Assembly (NCBI GenBank): GCA_027257055.1
Contig: JAPVLO010000401.1
Coordinates: 1,612,001 to 1,676,000 of the forward strand
Length of the DNA: 64,000 nucleotides
Direction of reading: 5' to 3'
From: Cephalopachus bancanus
Taxonomy: Eukaryota > Chordata > Mammalia > Primates > Tarsiidae
Positions within the stretch are counted from its first letter, which is position 1. Each line of letters begins with the position of its first letter. Under the pieces are notes generated by a model. It was not told the origin of the DNA. It saw only the letters and a list, made by a program, of their open reading frames with translations, and did no database searches. The position numbers and the translations under genes were made by a program. Below, piece after piece: positions 35,425 to 45,350 of the stretch.

Positions 35425-36290
35425 CAAAAATCAAACTCTTCAAAACACATGACTAACTTGTCCTTGATATTTAGTTTTTAAAATATAGTCCTTGAAATCT
35501 TAACCCTCTCTCCAAATGTGACATGTGTGTATGTGTCAAGATCGCAGAGAAAAAGCTAATTTTATATAAAAATCAGTTGTCTGACTAAGATGTCAAGGTC
35601 AAAATTTTCAAGTAATCTGAAATATTACTTAAAGAAAATAAAAGCAGTTTGCACTAATTATTACTTAAAACTATAAAATCAATATGTAAGACTCTCCTAG
35701 CTACAGTGAAGATGTCAGATGCCCCTAATGTTTTTGTGGAATTACTTAATGAGACTTTGCAGTTAAATAGCACTAACAAGTACTGAGTAAGTACTAAATA
35801 AATGTTTTTTAGATAATTATTTTTAAAAATCATTCTATCATAGAGTCACTCAAGGGTTTAAGTCTAAAGAATACTGTATTGTTTTTAAGTCAGTCACATA
35901 AATAAAGAAATGAGCAAACAATCTATATGACGATGAGAATAAAACTGTGTTAATCTCTATTAATGCAGAGTACACACTGATGGCTAATTCATAATAGCAA
36001 CTTTAGCCAACTTATATCATAGCTTAGATTATAAGACTATTTGTAGCAGAACATTTGTCTTACTATGCTTGATTGAGGCTGATACTAAAATTAATGAGTT
36101 TTACCAATGCACAAATCAGTTGAGATTTTATAAAATACATCTAGAAGTATATTGATAAGGAAAAGACAGTAGAACAGGCTAAACAATCAAGAGTTAACTT
36201 GGAAATGATAAAATTAAATGAATGTTAAAAAAAAAAAGACTACTCCAAGAGGTCACATATCAATATACACAGTTAGCAGAGCAGACTTTC
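35425..36290. other. Former WDR11-like intron, nothing recognised
   Basis: AT-rich sequence without a recognisable repeat or exon. Confidence 0.45.
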
Positions 36291-36295
36291 CTCAC

Positions 36296-36449
36296 CCAGA
36301 ATAGGCTTGGCAAGCTCCTGGGTCTCATACTGAGCTACTCCTGCTGATATATCCCAAACGATGATCTTCACATTGACATCAGCGGAGGCTAAATGCAAGC
36401 AATATCGTGAACCAATACTATGGTGATAGTTTTTCTGGGCCCATTAAAC
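36296..36449 (-). pseudogene. WDR11-like exon block 2 (first WD repeat)
   Basis: After an AG acceptor (TAATAG) the minus strand reads V-stop-WAQKNYHHSIGSRYCL, then LASADVNVKIIVWD, then GVAQYETQELAKPI, up to a GTGAG donor. WDR11 has VKWARENYHHNIGSPYC and LASADVNGKIIVWDVAAGVA at this place. The Lys codon AAA became TAA at the third base of the block's second codon region. The 154-bp length and phase agree with a genuine exon. Confidence 0.93.
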
Positions 36450-37074
36450 CTATTATCAAGAAGAAATCAAATTAAGTAAATACTTGCACTAGGTGAAACC
36501 AAATATAATGTTCACAAAACATCAACAAGAACCCATACCACATTTATATTATAAAAGATTTAACAAAAATAAGCAAATAACTGGCTTTCATTGTGAAATT
36601 AAATAATTTCACTATTCATGATACATTTTAAAATTGCAGTATATTTTCTAAAATATCACAATATTCCTGCCTTTAAAATATAAAATATGATTCACAGCCT
36701 TAATGTTTTGGAAAATTTAGGTATAAGTTCCAAAATACACTAGAAGTTACTTTTCCCAAATATCTAATTATGACAGAATATCTAAAATAACAAACGGCTA
36801 AGAAAAATGTTTCTGTGTATCCTATTCTCCCAATTACAGGACACAACTTAAAACAAAAGCAAACAAAAAATTCCAACTGTTTCTCTTTCATAAAAATTTA
36901 ACCATTTTTTTCTAAAAGAAATTATATTTTACATCTCTAGCAATATTAAAAATATAATTTTTAAAATTTAAACAAAAACAAGAATTCCAAAGCATATCTA
37001 ATTATATTCTTAAACAATGAATACTGACAGAGTAAGAGATAAACACATAGCCCTTACTATGAGTCAGGCCTTCT

Positions 37075-37305
37075 TTGGATACTACCCTCATCACTAAAAT
37101 CCCTCTCTTCTATCTCAGCAATCTACTTATTTTCTTCAAAGCTTTTACTAGACAGTTTATCCTTATTTCATTTATGTATTTATTGTTTACTTTTCACCAA
37201 CCCATGAACTGTCATGGGACGTATCATGTAGGCTTTGTTCATATTTCTATCCCCAGACGTTAGTACAGCGCCTAAAGCTGTGTTGAATAAATGAACTTAA
37301 GCACC
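37075..37305 (+). mobile_element. L2 LINE 3' end
   Basis: 'ctatccccagacgttagtacagcgcctaaagctgtgttgaataaatgaa' is a typical L2 3' terminus in the sense direction. It is ancient and decayed. Confidence 0.6.
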
Positions 37306-38189
37306 ACAAAAATCTTCAAACATGTACATATATAGACATCTGTTAACATACACACATGTATGTACATAGATACATTCACACATAATGCTGGTAGAAGAGT
37401 AAGCTAAGCAATTGCAATAGTGTTCCTTAAAAAGATGGAAACAGAAAGTTTTCTAAACGTGTTAACAAGTCTGAAGGTTTTAGTGTAATAGGTCTCTTCC
37501 TCAGGCAAATACTGTTTTAGTAAAATATGTGTGTGTGTATATGTGTATGTGAACATCTGTGTGTGTGCATGTCTGCATGTATATGAGTGTAAACATGTAT
37601 ACATACAGTGTGTGTGTATATATACAGTCAATTCTAGTTATTTAAAGATTCTGCATTCATAATCGAACATGAGAAAATCTTGAAGGTCATCAGAGGAAAA
37701 AAGATACAATACAAAGAAATGACAAAAAAACTTTCATCAGAAATTTCATAACCTGGAAGATAGTGGAGTAGCATCATTAAAGTACAGTGAACAGATAAAG
37801 AATAACAGAGACGACCTGTTGAGGATACCAATGTCCTACACAGGAGAGGCCAGAAAAGAGAGGGTAAGGAACAGGGAGGCTCCTAGCTCAGAGACCTGGA
37901 CACTGTTGAAAAAATGTAAGTGAAAAGCAAGAATAGGAGAGTGACAAAGAAAAGACGAGTAGGAGAAAAGAAAGCAGACAGAGAATTAACTGGGGGAGGA
38001 GAGAAGCCTGGAAGCTGGAGGGCGGTAGAAACAGAGGAATGGGATGGTCCAAGGAGGAGGTGCTTAGAAAGCATCCGGGAAACAGAGTGGGGAAAAAAAG
38101 GCACATGTATTTACACGGGGGATTTTCCCACACGGAGCACTTACTACTCCGATCAAAACAACAAAAATTCATCATCTAAAGCGAATCTC

Positions 38190-38750
38190 CCAGCGTGAGG
38201 GCGGCTCCCAATCTTGGCGAGGACAAACTAACCAGGATGGGCGGAACCTCTTGCTCTTTCCCTTTCCCCCTCACAAACAAGCCAGGGAGTGGAACCTCTT
38301 TTCTTTCTCCTTCCCCTCTCAAGCTCCTGGCCGATCTTGGCGGCCTGAAAGACCGGCGCCCTCACGAGTCCACCGCCGCCTAGTTGTGGGCGTTGAGGGC
38401 GCGGGTGAGAATGGGAGCCGACACCTTGAAGTTCACCGCAGTGGGTAGCACCTGGGGAGCTAGCCGGGCTGGCGGCGACCGTTTGCCAGCAGGAAAGCAG
38501 AACGCACACTGCGCTTCCGTTCCAAACAGAGTCCGGGTTGCCCCGTGGGCTCCCGTGCCAGGTACCTCCGTATCCAAGGTTCCTCAGACTTCGGGTTCTG
38601 CCGCCCCGGATTCCACAGCTCTAGAAGTCGGTTCCCATCAGTTTCCACCTGTTTGGTTCCTCAGTCTGCAGAGATCAGCCGCTGGGGTGGTTTACCGCTG
38701 GGGTAGTTCCACCGCCCCAGTTGGTTCTGCGCTCCTCACCAGCTGGAGGT
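38190..38750. promoter_or_regulatory. CpG island of the WDR11-like 5' end (promoter fossil)
   Basis: CpG dinucleotides and GC content rise sharply here against an AT-rich background (for example 'gaccggcgccctcacgagtccaccgccgcctag' and 'gccgccccgg'). The WDR11-like first exon lies inside it on the minus strand. The parent gene has a CpG-island promoter that in human also drives a divergent noncoding transcript; activity of this copy is unknown. No TATA box is evident. Confidence 0.8.
38366..38451 (-). pseudogene. WDR11-like exon block 1 (start codon lost)
   Basis: Minus strand from 38451 reads GTG-led VLPTAVNFKVSAPILTRALN-AHN, a stop, then AAVDS before GTGAGGGC. WDR11 begins MLPYTVNFKVSARTLTGALN, followed by AHNKAAVD. 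So the ATG is GTG and Lys24 (AAG) is TAG. The donor-type GTGAG follows at 38365-38361. Confidence 0.92.
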
Positions 38751-39399
38751 GTACTTTTTTTGAAGGAAGAGGTGCTATCTCCATTCAAGTCTGTTCTCTT
38801 GAGACTGAGGTTGGGTCTGCATAGGCCGCTGTGCACTGCTGGAATTAAAAAAAAAAAAAAGACACAAGGGCCACAAGTTCCAATTCGCTTTTCTGCCTTT
38901 AATCAGTTAATTTAGGGCAGCTACTGGTACCAGCAAGGTTGTATGAGCCGATGAGGAATACACTGTCTCTGCCCTGGTGGAGTTGCAAAGAATAAGTGAA
39001 TAATGAATGAATGAATGAGATTAATTCAATGAAACAGAGAGAGTGAATGAAACGAATGGCCTGAATATATACAATTTCCAAAAGCAGATAACCTTCCATA
39101 TCTGGTCTTGGAAACATCTCCTTCCCCTTAAGGAAAAAAATAGCACTATTCCAGGGACCAAGTGAGCCTTTGTTTGTTGGGGTAGCTTTCATTTTGCACT
39201 TTCCACTCTCCTGCTTTCCACGTCAGACCAAATCCTTCCCCACTTTGTGCTGAGCATTTTGTTTATATCCTTTACTCTAGCACTTAATGCAATGATTTCT
39301 TTCCAGCAATGACGTTTGCATGCATGTTTCTTCCCCAATACATCGTTAGCTACTTGATAAACAAAAAGGACAACATATTGGTAACTTTTTTCATTATGG

Positions 39400-39640
39400 A
39401 TTCTTGTGTCCGTCTCCTCACTCTTCTAAAACAGCTTTTTCAAAGATCACATCCAATATCCTTAGTTGCTAAAGCCAATGTACCTGTTTTGGCTCCTCCT
39501 TATTCTCTTGCTACTAGTCACTGTTGCTGCTTCCCATCTTTTCCCTTCCTGTCTTATTTCTCCTTACCCCACACTCTAACCTACAGATGGTTTGGGGGGC
39601 ATCAGATGTGCCCATAACCACAGATTTAAAATCGTTAATA
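39400..39640 (+). mobile_element. L2 LINE ORF2 fragment
   Basis: 'ctaaaacagctttttcaaagatcacatccaatatccttagttgctaaagccaatg' resembles the L2 ORF2 region around 'aaggtcaccaatgacctcctcattgccaaatccaatgg'. Heavily decayed. Confidence 0.5.
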
Positions 39641-40784
39641 CCCTCCTGACAAAGATTGCTAGTTGGCTCCTCAAATTCATTATCTCCTATTATTCACAGG
39701 AACAGAACTTTGATTTCCATGTGGGCACATTTCCACTCCATTAAATGAGTACATTTCCCCACTCTCCTTACAACTAGTCCAACCATGAGACTAGATTTCT
39801 AGCCAACGAGATGACAGTGGAAGTGTTGTGTAGTAACCTCTAGGAAGTCACTTTACTGATCTTCTGTGCCACTTCAGTAGTTATAGGCTATATTATTGTT
39901 ATCTGCAGATAAGTCTGACTCAAATGGGAAGCCAGCATATTTTTAGGTAACCGTAATAGAGGGGAATAAAAATGCCCTAAAGTAACCTTAGAGTTCAGAA
40001 AGGAACCACACCCTAGTCTTCCTTTCTCCTTGCTGCCTAGCATCCTTCCTAGCATACAGTTGGTCCTCAGTAAATAACTGATAATGCAGGAGCTCCAAAT
40101 CCCCGTTAGGCATAAAGTTAAAGAGGCACAAGGCAATAATCAGGCATCAGTGCAGGAGCTCACTGATGGAGGTAGTCAGCAGGTAACCAGACCTTCCATC
40201 CCCCTGTTAAGAAAAAGCCTCTTAGAGACAGAGAGTTTAATTCATTTAAATCTGTAAACTACTTTGAAGATATGAACAGAGAATAAGCAGGGCAGAAACC
40301 AGTTGGGTTTGGGACAGGAATATGTCTCCCAAGGTACAAGAGTGTGCAATTAAGTATGTAAATGGATTTTTATGGACTTCTCTGAAGCATCTGTCTTGGC
40401 CAGTGTGAAAGACAGGATATTGGACACACTGGACTATTGATCTCTTTAATAGGACAGTAATTATGCTCCTCTTTTATGCCCGAGAAATAACAATTTTACC
40501 CCTTGCCTAATGATATCAACTCCAAAATCTGGCACTGTGGGCTCTGGGCCTCCTGCCACTGCTAAATCATTCGCATCCCTAAATTAGGACAATTTTATGT
40601 TTCTTTTCTTTTAAATTGGAGATAAGAGAGTGTGAACTTCTGATTCCTACTTTAATTGAATGGGGGAAATATAAGATAGGGATGAAGATATAAATAATAT
40701 ATAACTGAATAAATCATTTACTTCATAAGTAAACTTTCCAAGCTTACATAGGGATGAAGTCAGCAGCTCACTATCCAGCACCAC

Positions 40785-40990
40785 AAAGTGCCAGATACTG
40801 TGATTTTACTGGAATCATCTTATTTGACTTTCACAAAGTTACATAGACTGTGTTCATCACAAGTATCCGACAGATGACAAAATTAAAGTTCATGAACTTG
40901 CCCAAAGTTATACAGCCAATAGAAGGCAGGGCCAGCATCAGAACCCAGGGAAGTCTGATTCTGTAACTCATGTTTTTAACTACCCACAGA
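40785..40990 (-). mobile_element. MIR-type SINE, antisense
   Basis: 'gacaaaattaaagttcatgaacttgcccaaagttatacagccaatagaaggcagggccagcatcagaacccaggg' is the antisense MIR order. Confidence 0.75.
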
Positions 40991-41325
40991 AGCACATTGC
41001 CCTCCATGTAACAATCTATTCTAGAGCCCATTGAAAGAAACTCCAGTTGCCTGGGAAGAAGAAAAAACAGCTTATTGCAACATAATGCATATACCATACA
41101 CTTCATCCATTTAATATGTATAAGTTGGTGGATTTTACTATATGCACAAAACTTTGCAACCAGCACTCTAATCAACTTGAGAACATTTTATTACTTACAA
41201 AAGAAGTCCTGTACTTATTAGCAGTTACTCACCATTTCTCGCACTTTCTCTTCCTCATCTCTAGCAATCACTAATCTACTTTCTACCTCTATCGTACTAT
41301 TCTGTACCTTTCATATACATTGAAT

Positions 41326-41657
41326 TGTTGCGAAAAAACAAATCATAGAGACCGTGACACCTAGGCTGATAAACAGGAAGCAGCATTTATTACTGGAACC
41401 CTGGCTTTCGGCCCAGTGGACTCCAGTCACAAAGGCAGTCGGGTCTCAGCTTATATAGGTTTTACACTGGCTTTGGGGGAAGGTGCTTTTCATGGTGGAA
41501 GGTTTTGTACTTTTTGTAACAATAGCACAAGCAGAGCATTACAGAAAGGGGCTTGTGGTTTAACTGCAGGTACTGAGCGCAGCATTTTGCATTAACAAAC
41601 TGGAACATTTTAATTGTGACATATGCTTTGAAGCGTTTTCTAAAACCCCCTACCACA
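41326..41657 (-). mobile_element. ERV1 3' LTR
   Basis: On the minus strand it begins TGTGGTAGGGGG and ends TTCGCAACA. It contains a TATATAA box (plus-strand 41449-41458) and an AATAAA signal (plus-strand tttatt about 41388-41393), in the order promoter then polyadenylation site. A purine run (AAAGGAGAGAA on the minus strand, just right of 41657) is the expected polypurine tract for plus-strand priming. Length about 332 bp. Confidence 0.88.
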
Positions 41658-42229
41658 TTCTCTCCTTTGATGCTTGACCCGTTTAGGAATAAAGAGCATT
41701 ATTTTGATTCAATATCATTATATGGGCTGTTGTTTTTTGTTTGACCATGGTTTTAGTGAATTTAGGGACAGATCTTATGAGCCATGGGGCTGTGCAGGGG
41801 AGAATTAAGCAGGTTTCCAGAAAGAGGATCAGAGCTTCTATAGACAGAGTAACAGGTCAGGTTTGTAAAGGAGACTCAAATTAAAAGCAAAAAACAACAG
41901 TGAAACATTCTATTTATAGGATGAACAAGAATACTAGTAAAAACCTTCTGCCACATGTCCAGTTTGCTGGTGCGGCTTTTGCTAGCCCCATAGGAAAGAC
42001 TAGCGAAGGCTATGATGATAGATAGAGACAGGGAGCAGCAGTACATTAAAGGTTTGCTTTAGGGAAATAATTTTAAAGAAACAATTTTCGGTATTCTGGC
42101 TGCAGTCTTCTCAAGTTTCTGCTGTGCATTGATCAGCCAGCCTTCAGTGTGGCTGAAGCAGGGCTGCAGATTCCTCAAGCTTTGGTTATGCATTGACAAA
42201 TCAGCTTCCAGAGTGACTAGAGCAGAGCT

Positions 42230-42945
42230 ACTATCTTTTCCGCACTTTGGAGTGCACCATTTGTTCCTTTCTTCTGGATGATCAGTTTGTGTGGGACTGA
42301 GGGGTCAGTCATACACTCCCAGGTTTGAGCGACCGGTTTAACTCTGCTGTAGTGGATCCAGGGGATCACTTCAGCAACCTTTACTGCAGTTGGGATAGAC
42401 AAAAGGGCAGTAAATGAGGATTTGGGGGCTGTACATTCCATTACTTTATCCATACTATGTCTTCTGTGTTAAAGGGGTATGCATTTGTGGTTAAAATTAC
42501 TGGCAACCATTCTTTGACTTGGTGATGCAAGGTATTTAAGGCTGTTCATAGTGCCTGTAGTTGCTACCTTAGGCTGATGTTTTCTAACTTCTTTAAATTC
42601 ACTTGTATATTTTTAACAAGAGGGGGTGGCCTTCCATAGAGGCTCTTAAAAGGAGAGTAGTAGCCTGTCTGCTTGGTAGGGCTAGATCTAATTTTTAATA
42701 GGACTATTGGCAAGAGCTGGTCCCAGCTTAAGTGAGTTTCTTGGCATAGCTTACTAAGTTGTAATTTTCATGTCTGATTTATTTGCTCTACCTTTCCTGA
42801 ACTTTGGGACCAATAGGTGGTGTGTAATTTCCAGGTAATTTTTAGCCATTTTGCCAATAACTATTATTTTTGCCATGAACATGGGCCCAATTTTTTCCAG
42901 TTTCTTGTTAGAGTGGCCCTTTAACATGCTGGTATGGTCCCAACA
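42230..42945 (-). pseudogene. ERV1 pol relic: integrase C-terminal half
   Basis: Minus-strand text includes a GKVEQ-like end of the catalytic core, a SSPTKQTGYYSPF-like stretch, and the C-terminal domain with PTAVKV and WIHYSRVKP, all hallmarks of gamma-type integrase. Integrase joins viral DNA to the host genome. Frames are interrupted by stops; the zinc-binding N-terminus is not visible. Confidence 0.82.
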
Positions 42946-42949
42946 TCAT

Positions 42950-43420
42950 CTCTGGTTGGTCGTTGGATTGGCCTCTTTCCTGGCCCTGGACTCAGCCTCA
43001 TCCACATTGGGCAGGTACCTGATATCCTGACAAGGCTGCAGTGAACAGAGTGACCTTTTTTTTTCAGTTTCCAGTTCATTTCTTGTTGGGCTTCCCAGTC
43101 TCGATTGACAAACACTTTTGTTGTAGTCTCCAGCAGCTGACTGGGGCTCATTTCAGCAAAGCCCTCTAATTTTTGTAGATTGTATAAAATGTCTCCTTGG
43201 GTTTGTCTGACAAAGGCTGCATTCATCATTCATTGATTTTTAGCTACCTCCTTGTCAAAGGGAGTGTACAGTCTGAAGGCCTCGCAGAGTTTCTGTAGAA
43301 TTGGCTCAGGCTTTTATCGGATCCTTGGAGCACTTTTGAATTTTGCTCATGTTCATGACCTTCTTCCCTTCTTTCTTCATGCTTTCTAAGAGGGTTTTGT
43401 GGTACTACTCGAGCATTTGT
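42950..43420 (-). pseudogene. ERV1 gag relic: capsid-like segment, displaced
   Basis: The open part at 43229-42921 carries LQKLEGF and SQLLE followed by VNRDWEAQ, typical of the C-terminal end of gamma-type capsid. Upstream bases keep worn text of the preceding capsid helix region. Capsid normally precedes protease and pol, but here it follows RNase H text and precedes integrase on the same strand. Confidence 0.78.
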
Positions 43421-43439
43421 AACCCCTGATTACTACTGG

Positions 43440-44060
43440 GGTCCCATGGTTAGTATACCAGCTTTTGCCACCAGAAGGGTTGTAGCCACAGGTACTTGCA
43501 AACAAGGCAGCCAACCTTGAGTGAATGAGTTCAGTTCCTTGACAAGTATGCTATGGATCTGTACCATGACCTTAACATCTGAGTTAGGACCCCCATTGCT
43601 ATGCCAAGCACTTATGCACATATAAAAGAAGAGCTTGGTTATGTTTGGGAGCTTTAAGCCAGGTATGTTGATGAAAGTCTGCTTAATTTCTTCAAGGGCC
43701 CTTTGTTGGGCTTGTTCCTAAAGCAAGGGCTCCCATTCTCCCCCCTTTGGGGTTTCATAAAGGAGTTTTACTAAAATAGAGAAGTTAGGTACCCAGATTT
43801 TACAGAATCCTGTGACTCTGAGAAATTCCCAGATTTGATGTTGGGATGATGAGACTTGGATCGAGCAGATGGTTTTTTTTGTTTATTTGCTTTTTTTTTC
43901 TAGATCAAACTGGCATTGCCCTTGAGATAGGTGGAAGCCGAGATACCTAACCTTCTCTTGGCAGATTTGGACCTTTTTCTCTGAGACCTTGTATTTAGCC
44001 TTTCATAAGTGGGTGAGGAGCTGGTGCATCCCCTTCTGTTTCATTAGTCTGAACAGGCTT
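43440..44060 (-). pseudogene. ERV1 pol relic: reverse transcriptase thumb and RNase H start
   Basis: Minus strand shows KVRYLGFHLSQG (end of the polymerase palm/thumb), then text of the connection (FLRVTGFC), then GWLPCLQVPVATTLLV near 43510-43470, which matches the connection/RNase H border of gamma-type pol. The YxDD palm motif lies upstream and is missing. Confidence 0.8.
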
Positions 44061-44224
44061 GTTTGGTTCGGGGCAGGTACTTGGAAGGAGTCAACTTAAG
44101 TGCCATCAGAATTTTGCAGCTTCCCCTCAGCAAGCTTTTAGCCAAGATGGATGAGCAAAGACTGCATCTTGCCAATTGTCAATGTATGGGAACTGATCAG
44201 TGTGACCGGGACCTGAGTTTCCTA

Positions 44225-44330
44225 TGATAATTTTAAATACCTTAGCTATTTCTTTAACTATTCTTTTATCTAACGACCCTTCTGTGGGTCATTCCACCCC
44301 AAAAGAAGGCCAATCTATTTCACAGAATGT
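44225..44330 (-). pseudogene. ERV1 gag relic: matrix-like segment
   Basis: Minus strand reads IDWPSFGVEWPTEGSLD near 44330-44275, the shape of the gamma-type matrix motif (W-P-x-F-x-V-x-W-P). It directly follows the 50-bp 5' LTR remnant, so the leader and start of gag are deleted. Confidence 0.7.
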
Positions 44331-44332
44331 AC

Positions 44333-44382
44333 TGAACATTTTAATTGTGATATATGTTTTGAAGTGTTTCTAAAAGTCCACA
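44333..44382 (-). mobile_element. ERV1 5' LTR remnant (about 50 bp)
   Basis: 'gaacattttaattgtgatatatgttttgaagtgtttctaaaagtccaca' matches plus-strand 41604-41657 of the 3' LTR with few differences, in the same orientation. It marks the outer end of the provirus next to the gaat duplication. Confidence 0.88.
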
Positions 44383-45001
44383 GAATCACAGAACATTTTA
44401 TGTCTGGATTCTTCCACTTAGTGGAAGATTTTTCTATGTTGTATCATATATCAGTACTTTGTTCCTTATCATTACTAATATTTTGTTATATGAGACAATC
44501 CATCTTACCTGTTCATCCATTGATGGATATTTGGGCTGTTTCCTCCTCCTAACTGTTACAAATAGTGTTGCTACAAACACTCATGTACACATTTCTATGT
44601 GAACATGTGTTTTCATTTCTCTTACGTAAACCTAGTAGAATTGTTGGCTCATGTGGTAACTCTATGTTTAACTTCCTAAGGAACTGCCAGAATATTTTCC
44701 AAAGAGGCTGCCCCATATTTCATTTCTATCAGCAGTATATGAGGGTTCCAGTTTCTCCAAATCTTCGCCAAGATTATTATCTACATTTTTATAATGACCC
44801 TCCTAGTGAATGGGAAATAGTTATCATTGTGGTTTTACTTTGCATTCTTCTGATGGCCAGTGTTGTTATTCATCTTTTCATGTGCTTATTGGCCATTATA
44901 TATTCCTTGGAGAAATGTCTATTCAGATCCTTTGCTCATTTTAAATTTTGGTTATCTGCCTTTACTATTGATTTACAAGGGTTCTTTATATACTCTAGAT
45001 A

Positions 45002-45297
45002 ACCCCCCCCAGATGGGGTCCCACTCTGTCACCCAGCCTGGAGTGCAGTGGCATGATAATAACTCTGCAGCCTCAACTTCTGGGCTGAAGCGATTCTCCC
45101 ACCTCCACCCCACAAGTAGCTGGGACAAGTTATGAGCCATCACAACAATTTATCCTGGCTAATTTTTAACAACATTTTTAGAGACAGTGTCTCGCTGTGT
45201 TACCCGGGCTGGTCTCAAACTCTTGGCTTCTAGTAATTCCCCTACCTCAGCCTCTCGAGTAGCTTGGACTACAGGCACAAGTCATGTGCCCAGCTGA
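45002..45297 (-). mobile_element. AluJ-like SINE, antisense
   Basis: Plus strand: 'gatggggtcccactctgtcacccagcctggagtgcagtggcatgataataactctgcagcctc' and later 'ttagagacagtgtctcgctgtgttacccgggctggtctcaaactc'. It splits the L1M: 'tatactctagata' before and 'gagtctcttatcagatacatgatttgc' after. Confidence 0.88.
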
Positions 45298-45350
45298 GTC
45301 TCTTATCAGATACATGATTTGCAAAGATTTTTCTCACATACTGTAGGTGG

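Larger units (their letters stand above)
28539..38451 (-). pseudogene. Unprocessed WDR11 pseudogene (whole locus)
   Basis: Five minus-strand blocks match WDR11, a WD-repeat protein of the trans-Golgi and cilium trafficking pathway, in the correct 5' to 3' order: about 38451-38366 (N-terminus), 36449-36296, 35413-35240, 29507-29393 and 28718-28539. Most edges keep AG and GT splice-site bases, so the copy has introns and came from DNA duplication. The initiator ATG is GTG, in-frame stops occur in at least four blocks, and one block has a 1-base deletion. The stretch between about residues 165 and 730 of the parent protein is not recognisable in the only 5.7 kb available, so most middle exons are missing. 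MIR, L2, Alu, L1 and Tigger-like insertions sit in the former introns. Identity comes from memory of the human protein, not an alignment run. Confidence 0.85.
38752..41067. other. Non-coding flank of the CpG island with old repeat remnants
   Basis: Includes GAAT-rich simple sequence near 39000-39020 and weak old-repeat text near 39690-39880 ('ctagccaacgagatgacagtggaagtg'). No exon is evident. Confidence 0.4.
41326..44382 (-). mobile_element. Class I (gamma-like) endogenous retrovirus, deleted and rearranged
   Basis: The 3,057-bp insertion is flanked by a 4-bp direct repeat gaat (41322-41325 and 44383-44386) and has TG...CA ends. On the minus strand the order is: about 50 bp of 5' LTR (44382-44333), matrix-like gag text (about 44330-44225), reverse transcriptase end and RNase H start (about 44060-43440), capsid-like gag text (about 43420-42950), integrase C-terminal half (about 42945-42230), non-coding remainder, then a full 3' LTR. 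The primer site, nucleocapsid, protease and env are not recognisable. All frames carry stops or shifts, so it is dead. Confidence 0.88.
41068..45350 (-). mobile_element. Old L1M 3' region, split by an ERV1 and an AluJ
   Basis: Left part 41068-41325 is antisense L1M 3' UTR ('cacaaaactttgcaaccagcactctaatcaacttgagaacatttt'). It resumes at 44383 ('catccattgatggatatttgggctgtttcctcctcc', 'gaactgccagaatattttccaaagaggctg') and again after the AluJ to about 45350. The pieces line up as one element interrupted twice. Confidence 0.85.

Noticed and set aside
28539..38451. Functional WDR11 gene
   Set aside because: Lost ATG, several in-frame stops, a frameshift and missing middle exons in a continuous window cannot encode the protein; sequencing error would not explain all of them.
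28539..38451. Processed (retrocopied) WDR11
   Set aside because: Blocks are separated by kilobases and edged by AG and GT, and the copy keeps a CpG-island 5' end.
38384..38824. 146-residue plus-strand open frame in the CpG island
   Set aside because: GC-rich DNA yields long open frames by chance. It overlaps the WDR11-like first exon antisense and shows no domain.
42217..44330. Intact retroviral gene
   Set aside because: Every recognisable gag or pol segment is short, interrupted by stops or frame changes, and the order is scrambled.
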